In this document: positions 1-8,727 of the stretch, piece after piece
How the letters are laid out: each line of letters starts with the position of its first letter
Position numbering within the stretch: position 1 is the first letter of the stretch
DNA from: Brevibacillus choshinensis
GTDB taxonomy: Bacteria > Bacillota > Bacilli > Brevibacillales > Brevibacillaceae
NCBI RefSeq assembly: GCF_016811915.1
Contig: NZ_CP069127.1
Location: 3,943,001 to 4,007,000 of the forward strand
Direction of reading: 5' to 3'
DNA length: 64,000 nucleotides
The notes under the pieces: model-generated
What the model was told of the DNA's origin: nothing
Databases searched by the model: none
The model's input: the letters and a program-made list of their open reading frames with translations, nothing else
Program-made: the position numbers and the translations under genes

Positions 1-140
1 AATACAAATGGAAGTCGTCCGAGTTTTTCCCAAAACCACAAATCATTTTGTTCCTTTTCCCACGCCACCACTTCTTTCAACCCTAGAAGCAAGGACTCCT
101 TTGACTCTCTTGTCATCAAGTGCCTCCTTTGCGGTGTATC

Positions 141-335
141 TTATCCATCTTTCTGACGTTTCCACAGACATTGATTGCGGAGCAGCTGCTTGACGTACTC
201 CTGCAATTGTTCAGGGGAGGTAATACCTGCAAACTCCTCTTTTTCTCTTACGATTCCCAGTTTGAAATGTTTCACTTGCTCGCCTTCTACTTGAAAGCCG
301 AACTTCATTAATACGGTCTTTTGCTCTTCCGTCAC
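141..335 (-). CDS. small conserved-looking protein of unknown function
   Basis: This 64-residue ORF is acidic to neutral, has no membrane segment or signal, and is not recognised. I start it at a GTG (335) because a GGAGG lies 8 bases upstream; an ATG at 350 overlaps that ribosome binding site and is less likely. It lies downstream of the large secreted protein gene on the same strand, separated by a strong terminator hairpin, so it either has its own promoter or depends on read-through. The bases from 1 to 140 hold nothing I can assign. Confidence 0.45.
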   Translation of the reverse strand: MTEEQKTVLMKFGFQVEGEQVKHFKLGIVREKEEFAGITSPEQLQEYVKQLLRNQCLWKRQKDG

Positions 336-355
336 AGCGCATTCCTCCATCCGAA

Positions 356-385
356 AAGAACCCCCTGCCGTGGCAGAGGGTTCTT
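356..385 (-). terminator. intrinsic terminator after the secreted Ig-like protein gene
   Basis: An inverted repeat AGAACCC(T)CTGCC / GGCAGGGGGTTCT with a very short loop follows the stop codon of the upstream minus-strand gene and is followed by a short T-rich stretch. Confidence 0.7.
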
Positions 386-394
386 CTGTAATCT

Positions 395-2452
395 CTATTG
401 TACTTCAATCGTTATTGTCATGGACTGCTGTTTTTCTAGCATGTCCGTGTTTTTCGTGTAATCCTTCGAACTGTATACAACTTCACACGTACGATAGCCC
501 ATGACATTCGTCACTTCTATCGTGTACACTCCTGGCTTGCCATCCTGAAAATCAATGAATTTCTTGAAGTCCAACGATTTGACGCCATCCGTATCCGATT
601 TGTCTTCTTCTTGATCTGTATGTCTCGGTTTGATGGTCATCAAAGTATCATCGTTGTACTTGATTTTCACCACATTGCTGGACTCAATGGTGCCACTGCC
701 GTACTCTTGCTTTGACCCCAGCAACGTTTCGCCGTCCTCCCAGATCAAATCGGGAACATGAACATAGCTTCGTTCCGTTTTGCTGCTTTTATTCAAGATG
801 ATTCGTTTGGTCCCCTGGTATGCTACATGAGTGGACATGAGCACCAGTTCCTTCAAATCATTCAGGTCGCTCTGGGAATCTACTACGATTCGATCGCCAT
901 CCCGATACTCTTTCCCACTCTTGGTCACGAAGCGCATCGGGGTCGGATAAGGGACTGTTCCCACATCGCCCGGATCACAGACCGGTGAAGAGGAGATTGG
1001 CGGAACGTCCTCAATAACCTGTACATATCCGCACCATGACTGACGAGGCTCGCGCTTGCTGTAGTAATTCACTTTGTAGCGTCCTGGTTTGAAGCTGGAC
1101 AGCGCCAGCGCGGTATGATCCCAATTGAGCTTGGCAGCGTCCACGACCTTATTGTCAACCGCCCACACGCCTGGACCCTCATCGTCATCTGCCTCACTGC
1201 CAAATTCGACATGATCAGCGGCTGTAGTCAACCATATGAGGTGAACCGGGTTCTGGTACAGCTTGACGGTAACATCCGATGAGTACAGATTACTCCGCTC
1301 GAGCATCAGGGAAGACTTTTCATTTCTCTGCATCAAAACATCCATCGTGGCTGTAGCCGTGCTCGGCCCGCATGCTTCCGGCGTACCCGGAACCTGGATT
1401 TGAAGCGTGGTCGAGGTATCCATCCACGCTGTAGTCGTATCCGCCGGCTGGTTCGGCTCAAACGTTACACTGATCGTCATTCCCGCCAGCATTTCAGGAA
1501 TGGCCACTTCAATGCTCTGCGAATTCGTCAGAGTCTGACCTGTGCCGTTTACCCACCATCGACCTGCGAACGGCGAGAACAGCTTAACCGTGCTCGGAGC
1601 TTTCTCCGCTGTGATCACTTGATTTTGCGTAAGCTTCTGGCCGGTTGCATCCGTTCCCATATAAATCTCTGCTAACCCTACCTGGATCGTAGTCATCCAC
1701 GGAGATTGACTGCTGTCATCAGGCGTAAATACGAGATCGTATTGACCTGTTTTCAGGGAGCCTGATGTAAAGACCAAGCCCGACACGGAGCGCATTTCCG
1801 TATTCGTCGCCTTGTTCGTCAGCCTCCACGTACCGGGTACTTTGCTGGAAAAGCTTCTGGACCCGAACAACCCGAAGATGGCACTGGTGCTCCCGGATGG
1901 TACGGACGCACCTATAGCCTTTTCTCCCTCATAGATGTAAGGATAGTTCTGCGCTTCTACCTGAAAACGCACATTCACCGTACTTTTCTGACCTTTTGCA
2001 TCCGTCACGACCAACGTCATCGTATGCTGGCCTGCAGATAATTGAGAGGAAGGGATGGAGAATCGAGGTACTTGCCATTTCAACGTGGCTTGTGTGGACT
2101 TCGTTTCTCCTCCGAGGGCCGTGAGTTCCACGCCATCGAGAAAGACCTCGTGTCTGTTCACGTTCGTACCGCTTCCGTACGTGGTTTGCGTTAGATCGAC
2201 ATCGAGCGGAGTATCCGGCGGGAGAATAAACTCGTCATTTTTCACCCAGTTCCAGCCCCCAGCAGTCAAGCCGACGACCTGGTAATCATTAAAAACAACC
2301 ATATCATGAATCGGTTTATGTACGGGCTGTGACACCTGACTATTCCGCTTCATCGGTGTAGTCGCCCCCATGGCTGGCGAGACAGACAGACCGGACAGCA
2401 GGCTTCCGGTAGCCAGACACACTAAAAGCGCTGATACAACCCATTTTTTCAC
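395..2452 (-). CDS. secreted multi-domain protein with Ig-like repeats, unknown function
   Basis: The protein of about 685 residues starts with a clear Sec signal peptide (KK, a hydrophobic stretch, then an AMGA cleavage region near residue 30). I prefer the GTG at 2452, which has AGAGG 7 bases upstream and places the signal peptide at the N-terminus; a GTG at 2488 would add 12 charged residues. The mature part is rich in Thr, Ser, Val and aromatic residues in beta-strand-like stretches (for example TMTLVVTDAKGQKSTVNVRF), as expected of several bacterial Ig-like or surface-adhesion modules. No catalytic motif, LPXTG or SLH domain is visible. It is probably released or loosely wall-associated. 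It stands alone between a terminator and a divergent methyltransferase gene. Confidence 0.75.
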   Translation of the reverse strand: MKKWVVSALLVCLATGSLLSGLSVSPAMGATTPMKRNSQVSQPVHKPIHDMVVFNDYQVVGLTAGGWNWVKNDEFILPPDTPLDVDLTQTTYGSGTNVNRHEVFLDGVELTALGGETKSTQATLKWQVPRFSIPSSQLSAGQHTMTLVVTDAKGQKSTVNVRFQVEAQNYPYIYEGEKAIGASVPSGSTSAIFGLFGSRSFSSKVPGTWRLTNKATNTEMRSVSGLVFTSGSLKTGQYDLVFTPDDSSQSPWMTTIQVGLAEIYMGTDATGQKLTQNQVITAEKAPSTVKLFSPFAGRWWVNGTGQTLTNSQSIEVAIPEMLAGMTISVTFEPNQPADTTTAWMDTSTTLQIQVPGTPEACGPSTATATMDVLMQRNEKSSLMLERSNLYSSDVTVKLYQNPVHLIWLTTAADHVEFGSEADDDEGPGVWAVDNKVVDAAKLNWDHTALALSSFKPGRYKVNYYSKREPRQSWCGYVQVIEDVPPISSSPVCDPGDVGTVPYPTPMRFVTKSGKEYRDGDRIVVDSQSDLNDLKELVLMSTHVAYQGTKRIILNKSSKTERSYVHVPDLIWEDGETLLGSKQEYGSGTIESSNVVKIKYNDDTLMTIKPRHTDQEEDKSDTDGVKSLDFKKFIDFQDGKPGVYTIEVTNVMGYRTCEVVYSSKDYTKNTDMLEKQQSMTITIEVQ

Positions 2453-2674
2453 TTGATGTCCTCTCACTTTCTCTTCTTCATCATTCACTTGTTCCTAATT
2501 CGACAAAATCAGCGTTGACTCCTTTTTATTTCCTGACAGGAAAATGTTCCCTCGTTTTTTTCCTGCTGCTGGTGGCAGTGAAATGCATATAGGTAAAAAC
2601 TATCAAAATGATAATTTATATAGATTTGACGAATAGTGATTGAGCTGGTAAAACAAGGGTAAGGAGGGATGGAC

Positions 2675-3469
2675 ATGAATCAAACCAAACAGTGGGACGC
2701 GAGCCACTATGACGAAAAAATGAACTTCGTTTCCCAGTATGGCAGAGGATTGATTGACTGGCTACAGCCTGTTTCAGGTGAACGCATATTGGATCTCGGC
2801 TGCGGAACCGGCGATCTCACCGCCCAGCTGGCAGAAAGCGGAGCCCATGTCGTCGGCTGTGATTTTTCACCGGACATGATCGATGCCGCGCGAAGCAAAT
2901 ACCCGCATCTGTCATTCTCAATCGCTGATGCCCATACGTACCGTTCGAGCGAGCCCTTTGATGCGATCTTTTCAAATGCCGCCCTGCACTGGATGAAGCA
3001 GCCTGAACAAGTGGCGGAAACCATCTGGCTCGCTCTCGTGCCAGGAGGAAGATTGGTCGCTGAATTCGGAGGAAAAGGCAACTGCGGTCAGGTGATCGAA
3101 GCTCTGCGTGCCACCTTGGCGCATCGAGGTATTTCCGCTGACGAGCGAAATCCCTGGTACTTCCCCAGCATCGGAGAATACGCGTCCTTATTGGAGCGTC
3201 AAGGCTTTCGGGTAGTGCTGTCCTCGCATTTTGACCGCTTGACGCTGATGCCTGACGGTGATGGCGGCCTGCGGCACTGGCTCGATTCTTTTTGCAGTCC
3301 CTTTTTCAACGGGTTGTCTGCAAGCGAAATTGACGAAATCTGCTCGGATGTCAATGAACGCCTGCGACCATCCTTGTACCGAGATGGTCAATGGTACGTG
3401 GACTACAAGCGTATCCGCGTCATTGCTCGAAAAGAAGAACGGGCTGCCAGAACGGAGGCGAAGCCATGA
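2675..3469 (+). CDS. class I SAM-dependent methyltransferase (trans-aconitate methyltransferase-like)
   Basis: The glycine-rich SAM-binding motif I ILDLGCGTGDL lies near residues 38-48, followed by the acidic strand GCDFSPDMI and the motif FDAIFSNAALHWM, which is typical of the Tam/UbiE-like group. The roughly 264-residue length fits that family. I use the ATG at 2675, 7 bases after AAGGAGG; the ATG at 2669 touches the ribosome binding site. The acceptor is unknown: similarity to trans-aconitate 2-methyltransferases is a family guess. The gene overlaps the next gene by an ATGA, so the two proteins are probably made together. Confidence 0.85.
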   Translation: MNQTKQWDASHYDEKMNFVSQYGRGLIDWLQPVSGERILDLGCGTGDLTAQLAESGAHVVGCDFSPDMIDAARSKYPHLSFSIADAHTYRSSEPFDAIFSNAALHWMKQPEQVAETIWLALVPGGRLVAEFGGKGNCGQVIEALRATLAHRGISADERNPWYFPSIGEYASLLERQGFRVVLSSHFDRLTLMPDGDGGLRHWLDSFCSPFFNGLSASEIDEICSDVNERLRPSLYRDGQWYVDYKRIRVIARKEERAARTEAKP

Positions 3470-4137
3470 CTCAAATCGCTTGTTTGCACGGTCATCACTC
3501 GAACATCGGATTGATGGATGTGACGTTTGCACCCTGGGCAGTCGAGATCACCCACTATGTCGATCCCGGGTTGCTTTTGCAAAACAAAGGAAAATGTCCA
3601 CCTACACAAGAACAGGTCCAGGACAGGCTGAGGAGCCAGCTCGATTGGATGAAAGCCGGTATGCCGGATGCCATCCTCATCACCTGCACGCAATATGCTG
3701 CTTGCCTGTCAGCGGAAATGGAAGCTGCCTTTCCACTGCCGATTCTTACCATTGACGGCCCTTTCTTTGACGAAGTGGCCAAACGCCCCGGCCCACAGGT
3801 GTTGCTCTTCTCCAATCCCGCTACCGTGACACCGACCATGAATCGTTTATGGGAGCATGCTGCAGCCTGCAGGTTTCAACCACAGGTCGAGATTCATGTG
3901 GCGGAGGGTGCCTTCGACCTCATTATGACGAATCAGCAGCAGGCCTACCACGATGCGATCTGGTCCTCTCTGCAGTCACTTCATGACAGCCATCCATCCT
4001 CTTTCCTGTCCGTAGCCCAGCTGTCCATGGTGCCGATCGCACGTGACTTCGCATGCAAAAAAGGCATTCCGGTTTCTCACCCTCTGCAAAGTCTGACGGA
4101 GCGGATGGTCCAAACGCTTCACCTCGTTGAAAAATAA
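3466..4137 (+). CDS. Asp/Glu racemase-superfamily-like protein
   Basis: This 223-residue protein has an N-terminal segment CLHGHHSNIGLMD and two cysteine-containing stretches (ILITCTQYAACL and ARDFACKKGIPV) spaced like the two catalytic cysteine regions of the Asp/Glu/hydantoin racemase fold. That assignment is by pattern only. The ATG overlaps the methyltransferase stop codon (ATGA) and has GGAGG 8 bases upstream. A small-molecule racemase or related lyase role in a two-gene operon with the methyltransferase is plausible, but the substrate is unknown. Confidence 0.6.
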   Translation: MTQIACLHGHHSNIGLMDVTFAPWAVEITHYVDPGLLLQNKGKCPPTQEQVQDRLRSQLDWMKAGMPDAILITCTQYAACLSAEMEAAFPLPILTIDGPFFDEVAKRPGPQVLLFSNPATVTPTMNRLWEHAAACRFQPQVEIHVAEGAFDLIMTNQQQAYHDAIWSSLQSLHDSHPSSFLSVAQLSMVPIARDFACKKGIPVSHPLQSLTERMVQTLHLVEK

Positions 4138-4157
4138 AGCACTCCCTGCCCAAAAAG

Positions 4158-4210
4158 AAATCCCCGGCTTCCATGCGTTCCATACTGCATGCAAACTGGG
4201 GATGTTTTTC
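4158..4210. terminator. probable bidirectional terminator between convergent genes
   Basis: An imperfect inverted repeat (ATCCCC ... GGGGAT with an inner CATGC/GCATG pairing) followed by GTTTTTCTTT on the plus strand separates two convergent operons. Confidence 0.5.
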
Positions 4211-4231
4211 TTTCATTTTTCAGTAGCAGAT

Positions 4232-5746
4232 CTAGGCGTTGGTCACCAGAACTTCAGCGCCTTCGTCCAAACCGCCTTTGATTTCGATGAACTCCGTACC
4301 CTCTACTCCGATCTCCACCTGTTTGGGCGTCGGCTCGCCTGTTCCAGGGTCTTTGACCATGACGGTACCCTTGCCTTCTTCCATAACCTCGACGGCATTC
4401 AGCGGGAGTCGCTTGACGTTGTCCTTTTGCTCCACGTAAATATCGCAGTCGCCCGTCATCCCGTGCTTCATTTCGGAGGTCTCACTCAGCTCCACCTTCA
4501 CGGCAAAGCGAACGGCCTTGTCCTCTTTCGTCCCTTCCTTGGGAATCTCGATAACCTTTCCTTTGAAGGGGCGGTTCCCAAAAGCAGTCACGTAGACATC
4601 CACACTCTGTCCCAGCTTGATAGCCGGAATATCGATTTCGTCTACCGCCGCCATGAAGTACACTGAAGTTGTGTCCATGATGACGACTGCCGGTTCTCCT
4701 CCATTCGGCGTTTCTCCTTCTTTTACATTCAGCTTGGTGATAACGCCGCTGATCGGTGCTTCTACCTGCTTTTTCGCGATTTCACGCTTCTTTTGCTCCA
4801 TGGTTAAGAGCGATTCTTTCAAAGCCAGTTCTTTTTCCCGCAGCTCCAAATCCGATGCGGTCATATCCATTTTAAACAGCTGCTGTCCTGCTTTGACTTC
4901 GTCGTCTTTCTCGACGTCTACTTTGCCGATCTTCCCGTGGGTTCCCGCCAGCAGCTCCATCTCGTCCGGCAGCTCAAACGGAGTGGCCATCTGACTCGCG
5001 TACAGCACGCCCTTGGCATCCGTAAACTGCACTTCCCCCATGTCTCCTACGTAGAGTGCGCCGGGCTTTTTCACTTGCACTTCGACATTGTGCACGCCTC
5101 CGACCCCTTTTTCCTTTTGACCGACCAGGTCGATCTTCGTAATGGTGCCGTCTACGTAGTAGAGAGAAGCCGTAATGAAAACCTTCACGTTTTGCCCGAC
5201 GCGGAACCGCTCTGCTTCATAAGCGCTAAACTTGCCCGTAATTTTCAAATAGTCCGTATTGGTCAGCTTCGCCACGACGGAATCCGGTGTGACCGTATCC
5301 CCTTCCTTGACGAGCACTTCCTTGACCTTCCCCGTTTTGTCAGCCAGGATCCGATCCTTCTTGTTCTTCAGCTCATCCAGTTCTTTTTGGGCGCGCAGGA
5401 TACCGAGCTCCTGCTTCTGCATTTCCAGCTGGGCGTCCGTACTGTCGACGGTAAAAAGTATGTCTCCCTTTTTCACCGTTTGCCCTTCCTTCACGAGCAG
5501 CCGCTCTACCTTGCCGCTGATTTCCGGCTTTACTTCTTCCCTGGCTTTTGCCTCGACGGAGCCGGAGGAAAAGATCGTCTTTTTTACTTCGCCCACATCG
5601 ACAGCTGCCGTCGGAAAGGATGGCTGTTCGGCTGGCTGCTCTTCGACTGCGACGTTCTTTGCTTTCCAGGTCGAATAGCCGTAATAGCCTCCCCCTCCCA
5701 AAACGACCACAGCTGTCGCTAGAATGATCCACTTTTTCTTGTTCAT
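4232..5746 (-). CDS. ABC exporter membrane-fusion/adaptor protein (YknX/MacA type) with duplicated core
   Basis: An N-terminal anchor (residues 5-24) precedes a 480-residue extracytoplasmic part. The usual adaptor order of lipoyl half, alpha-hairpin, lipoyl half and beta-barrel appears twice: lipoyl halves near residues 72-105 (ISGKVERLLVKEGQTVKKG) and 140-165, a barrel near 170-245, then a second set near 260-300 (HGKIGKVDVEKDDEVKAG) and 335-365, and a barrel near 370-440. Usual family members carry one set. The protein would link the permease to the exporter's outer side in a Gram-positive envelope. It is the last gene of an ATPase-permease-adaptor operon, 20 bases after the permease, with GAGG upstream of the ATG. 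Confidence 0.85.
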   Translation of the reverse strand: MNKKKWIILATAVVVLGGGGYYGYSTWKAKNVAVEEQPAEQPSFPTAAVDVGEVKKTIFSSGSVEAKAREEVKPEISGKVERLLVKEGQTVKKGDILFTVDSTDAQLEMQKQELGILRAQKELDELKNKKDRILADKTGKVKEVLVKEGDTVTPDSVVAKLTNTDYLKITGKFSAYEAERFRVGQNVKVFITASLYYVDGTITKIDLVGQKEKGVGGVHNVEVQVKKPGALYVGDMGEVQFTDAKGVLYASQMATPFELPDEMELLAGTHGKIGKVDVEKDDEVKAGQQLFKMDMTASDLELREKELALKESLLTMEQKKREIAKKQVEAPISGVITKLNVKEGETPNGGEPAVVIMDTTSVYFMAAVDEIDIPAIKLGQSVDVYVTAFGNRPFKGKVIEIPKEGTKEDKAVRFAVKVELSETSEMKHGMTGDCDIYVEQKDNVKRLPLNAVEVMEEGKGTVMVKDPGTGEPTPKQVEIGVEGTEFIEIKGGLDEGAEVLVTNA

Positions 5747-5766
5747 GTCTCGTTCCTCACATTTCC

Positions 5767-7218
5767 TTATTCAGATCGGATCGCCTGCAGGGCACTCAAG
5801 CGCGAAGCTCGAATCGCAGGGAAAATGCCTGCCAATAAACCGATGACAAAGGAGAACCCGATGGCAAACAACGCCAGCCAGCTAGGAATGACCGCGAGCT
5901 TCGCTGCCGCCTCCCCTTCTCCTCCTCGTCCATATCCCATATTCAAGCTGTCCATGAGTCCGCCCGCTGAACCGAAGTAGTTCACAAGCTCGACTGCTCC
6001 CCAGGCGAGTCCAAGCCCGGTTAATCCACCGATGAGCCCAATAAAGCCGGATTCCATTAAAAACAGCCAGCGTATATTAAACACGGTCGCTCCAATTACT
6101 TTCATGATGCCGATTTCCTTTGTCCGCTCTAAAATGGACATGATCATCGTGTTGACGATTCCGATCGTTGCGACCAGCAGGGAGATTGCGGCGATTCCGC
6201 CCAGTACGATCTGGATGACGAAGAAGAATTTGTTGATCGTTTCCAGCTCACGGGCGGGGGACCAGACTTCATAGCCCTTTTCTTTGAGAGCTTTCACCAC
6301 GCTCTCCACTTGTTCGCGCGACTCGACTTTGACCGTCATTTGGTCGAATTCAAAGCGGTCCTGTTTGGCTTGCTCGCGTGTGCGTCGCCCGGAGCCATCG
6401 GATGCTTCGTCTCCTCTGCTCCGGTTGACCCACTCGTTCAGCTCCTTCACGACACTGATCGGCACATAGACCGCCGTAGAATAACGATGGTTTTCCGATT
6501 TCTGCAGCTGACCGACAACTCGGACGCGCAGTTCCTTCTTTTCATACTTCGGTTCGTCGTCGACGCGGTACTCCCTGCTCAAAACGATCGTCGCTGCCTT
6601 ATCCACCAGATTCAGCGGTGCTGGGGCTCCGCCTCCCATGTCAGGGGGCGGCATGGGAGCTTGGCCCCTGCCTCTCGCATCGACGTTGCTTCGGCGCGCT
6701 TCTCTCTTCTCTTTCTCGACGTCGCGCATTTCCCGCGGAACATCAGACGCGATGACGATTTCTTGCGGAGAGCCGGAAAGGTAGCTCCCTTTGTCGATTT
6801 CATTTTTACGATAGGCAGCCGATTCATTGACATCAACGCCGATCAGCTCCACGTACCCTTCCCTTCTGCCCACCTTCAGCTTTGCTTGCTCCTGGAGCCG
6901 TTTGACGGGCATGACTGCAGCGATGCCGGGTATTTTCTTCAGCTCCTGAACAGCCTCCATGTTCAGCTTTTTCCGCTCGTCGTCCGGAATCACACGATCT
7001 TCCTCGGGAATGTAGTACATGGGCTCTACATCCATCTCCGTCAAATTCCCGAAGTTCTCCAGACTCTTCACTGCGTTTTCCTTCAATCCAAGACTGAGTG
7101 CGATCATGGCGACAATCGCAGCCGTCCCGATCATGACCCCGACTGATGTAAGCGCCGTGCGCAGTTTCATCCGCCAAAGATTTCGCCATACAATGCGAAA
7201 AGAATCCAATACTTTCAC
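5767..7218 (-). CDS. MacB/FtsX-type ABC transporter permease
   Basis: This 483-residue protein shows the MacB layout: one TM segment near residues 21-45, a long extracytoplasmic domain, and three C-terminal TM segments (about 330-355, 380-405 and 440-465) ending with the FtsX-like motif GIFPAIRASRLSALQAIRSE. The soluble domain holds a low-complexity Pro/Gly/Met insert (PMPPPDMGGGAPAP) near residue 190. The start is a GTG with GAGGTG upstream. It sits 23 bases after the ATPase gene. The family exports peptides, antibiotics or envelope substrates; the cargo here cannot be told. Confidence 0.88.
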   Translation of the reverse strand: MKVLDSFRIVWRNLWRMKLRTALTSVGVMIGTAAIVAMIALSLGLKENAVKSLENFGNLTEMDVEPMYYIPEEDRVIPDDERKKLNMEAVQELKKIPGIAAVMPVKRLQEQAKLKVGRREGYVELIGVDVNESAAYRKNEIDKGSYLSGSPQEIVIASDVPREMRDVEKEKREARRSNVDARGRGQAPMPPPDMGGGAPAPLNLVDKAATIVLSREYRVDDEPKYEKKELRVRVVGQLQKSENHRYSTAVYVPISVVKELNEWVNRSRGDEASDGSGRRTREQAKQDRFEFDQMTVKVESREQVESVVKALKEKGYEVWSPARELETINKFFFVIQIVLGGIAAISLLVATIGIVNTMIMSILERTKEIGIMKVIGATVFNIRWLFLMESGFIGLIGGLTGLGLAWGAVELVNYFGSAGGLMDSLNMGYGRGGEGEAAAKLAVIPSWLALFAIGFSFVIGLLAGIFPAIRASRLSALQAIRSE

Positions 7219-7241
7219 AAACGTTCACCTCATACCCGCAG

Positions 7242-7943
7242 CTACGCTGGTCTTGTCCTTTTTTGCACGATTCTTCCGTCTTGTAAATAAATGACCCGGT
7301 CTGATTGCTCAGCTACCTCTTGCTCATGGGTAACGATGATGAACGTCGTTCCATTTTCCTTGTTCATTTGCCGCATGAGGTTCAGAATCTCTTGTTCCGT
7401 CTTGCTGTCCAGATTGCCCGTCGGCTCATCCGCCAAAATGATGCTCGGCTGGTTGACCAGAGCCCGCGCGATACTGACACGCTGCTGCTGCCCGCCGCTA
7501 AGCTCGTTCGGCCTGTGGTCGATTCGGCCCGTAAGTCCGACGCGCTCGAGAATTTCAGTCGCCCTGACTCGCCGCTTGCGCACGCTTTCTCCAGCGAAAA
7601 TCAAAGGGAGCTCCACATTTTCCAAAGCGGTCAAATTCGGTAACAAATTGTACGACTGAAAGATAAATCCCATCCTTTTGCGGCGAAAGAGGCACAGCTC
7701 GTTTTCGTTATAACGCGAAATCTCTTCACCGCTGACCATCACACTGCCTTCGTCTGGCCTGGTCAACCCTGCGAGAAGATTCAACAGAGTCGACTTGCCC
7801 GACCCTGATGACCCGCAAAGAGCCACAAACTCGCCCTGATGAATGTGCAGGTTGATGTCAAACAGCACGGGCACCTTGATTTTTCCTGTACCATAGCTGT
7901 GGTTGACCCCCGTCACCGTCAGCTCTCCTGTTGCATTTGCCAT
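7242..7943 (-). CDS. ABC transporter ATP-binding protein (MacB/LolD type)
   Basis: The 233-residue protein has Walker A GSSGSGKSTLLN, Q-loop, signature LSGGQQQRVSIARAL, Walker B IILADEPTGNLD and the switch histidine in FIIVTHEQEVAE, all typical of the exporter-type LolD/YknY group. I start at the ATG at 7943 (MANATGEL), which matches the family N-terminus and has AGAGGTG about 10 bases upstream; longer readings to 8057 add an atypical extension. It is the first gene of the three-gene exporter operon. Confidence 0.92.
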   Translation of the reverse strand: MANATGELTVTGVNHSYGTGKIKVPVLFDINLHIHQGEFVALCGSSGSGKSTLLNLLAGLTRPDEGSVMVSGEEISRYNENELCLFRRKRMGFIFQSYNLLPNLTALENVELPLIFAGESVRKRRVRATEILERVGLTGRIDHRPNELSGGQQQRVSIARALVNQPSIILADEPTGNLDSKTEQEILNLMRQMNKENGTTFIIVTHEQEVAEQSDRVIYLQDGRIVQKRTRPA

Positions 7944-8282
7944 CGCTACTACGCACCTCTTCATTTGGTCAAAATGGAAATTTTGGGTACTCCACACTCT
8001 ATAGACGAAGCAGGAGGAAAAATGTAACAGCTTCATGGAAACATTTTTCACGTTCACACAGATGCAACATGTTCTTCAAAATTATGTAACAAACCTATAA
8101 CCTTCTTCGTCTTTACCATTGATACAATAACAGTGTAAGAAAACGATGCCGAGTCCACAGCTATCGAAGAGCTGCCGCGTTTACGAGGAAAGCTTTTGCC
8201 GAAGATTTGCCAGATGCGGATGCTGAGGTACTCTTTCCAAAAGCTCTTACACGTTAAAGAAAATACGAGAGGGCAGATCAAG
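7944..8282. other. divergent intergenic region
   Basis: About 340 bases between the exporter operon and the small basic protein gene. On the minus strand TTACAT, 18 bases, TATAGA could be the operon promoter; on the plus strand TACAAT at 8123-8128 is a possible -10 with no good -35. No coding potential is convincing. Confidence 0.3.
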
Positions 8283-8459
8283 ATGACCATGACCATGTAT
8301 CGCTTTTTATTCGAAACGGCTACAAAAAAATGGGTAGAAATCATTAAGGCACCAAGCATGTTTGAAGCAGCCAAGCAAGCCAAGCAGCTCGCATCCAAAC
8401 GCGCCAAGTCCATGTCTACGTCGATCCATTTCTCCTTTCAACACGCCGCTTCACGCTAA
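8283..8459 (+). CDS. small basic protein, unknown function
   Basis: This 58-residue ORF starts MTMTMYRFLFETATKKWVEI and has a Lys/Ala-rich helical middle (EAAKQAKQLASKRAKS). GAGAGG lies about 9 bases upstream of the ATG at 8283 and a strong terminator follows the stop, so it looks like a real monocistronic gene. There is no signal peptide or TM segment. The function is not recognised; the charge pattern could fit a nucleic-acid-associated or spore protein, but that is speculation. Confidence 0.6.
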   Translation: MTMTMYRFLFETATKKWVEIIKAPSMFEAAKQAKQLASKRAKSMSTSIHFSFQHAASR

Positions 8460-8478
8460 AACATAGAGCTGCTGACAG

Positions 8479-8510
8479 CCGCTACTCCTTCACAAGGAGT
8501 GCGGTTTTTT
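8479..8510 (+). terminator. intrinsic terminator after the small basic protein
   Basis: CCGC-ACTCCTT / AAGGAGT-GCGG stem with a three-base loop followed by six T. Confidence 0.85.
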
Positions 8511-8605
8511 ATATGTTCGGAAAGAGGCGTATCCGTTCAACACAGCTGCGGTTTCCCCAAAAAATTTGGTACTGCCGAGTTTTCAAACATTTACGGGGGA
8601 TATTA

Positions 8606-8634
8606 TTGACACCGCCGTAATTTTCCTTTCTAAT
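8606..8634 (+). promoter_or_regulatory. sigma-A type promoter of the pyridoxal kinase gene
   Basis: TTGACA (8606-8611), a 17-base spacer and TCTAAT (8629-8634) lie about 95 bases upstream of the kinase start. The 5' leader contains tandem CAGTRCAGTACAGTAC-like repeats at about 8648-8668. Confidence 0.7.
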
Positions 8635-8727
8635 AGAGGTAGTGCAATACAGTGCAGTACAGTACATGAATCCCCATCCTATCGGGTGCGGTACATTCCT
8701 ATACGACCACAAAGGGAGATAATGACC

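Noticed and set aside
2601..2613. TATCAAAATGATA dyad upstream of the methyltransferase gene
   Set aside because: Short and AT-rich; could be chance and no promoter could be aligned with it.
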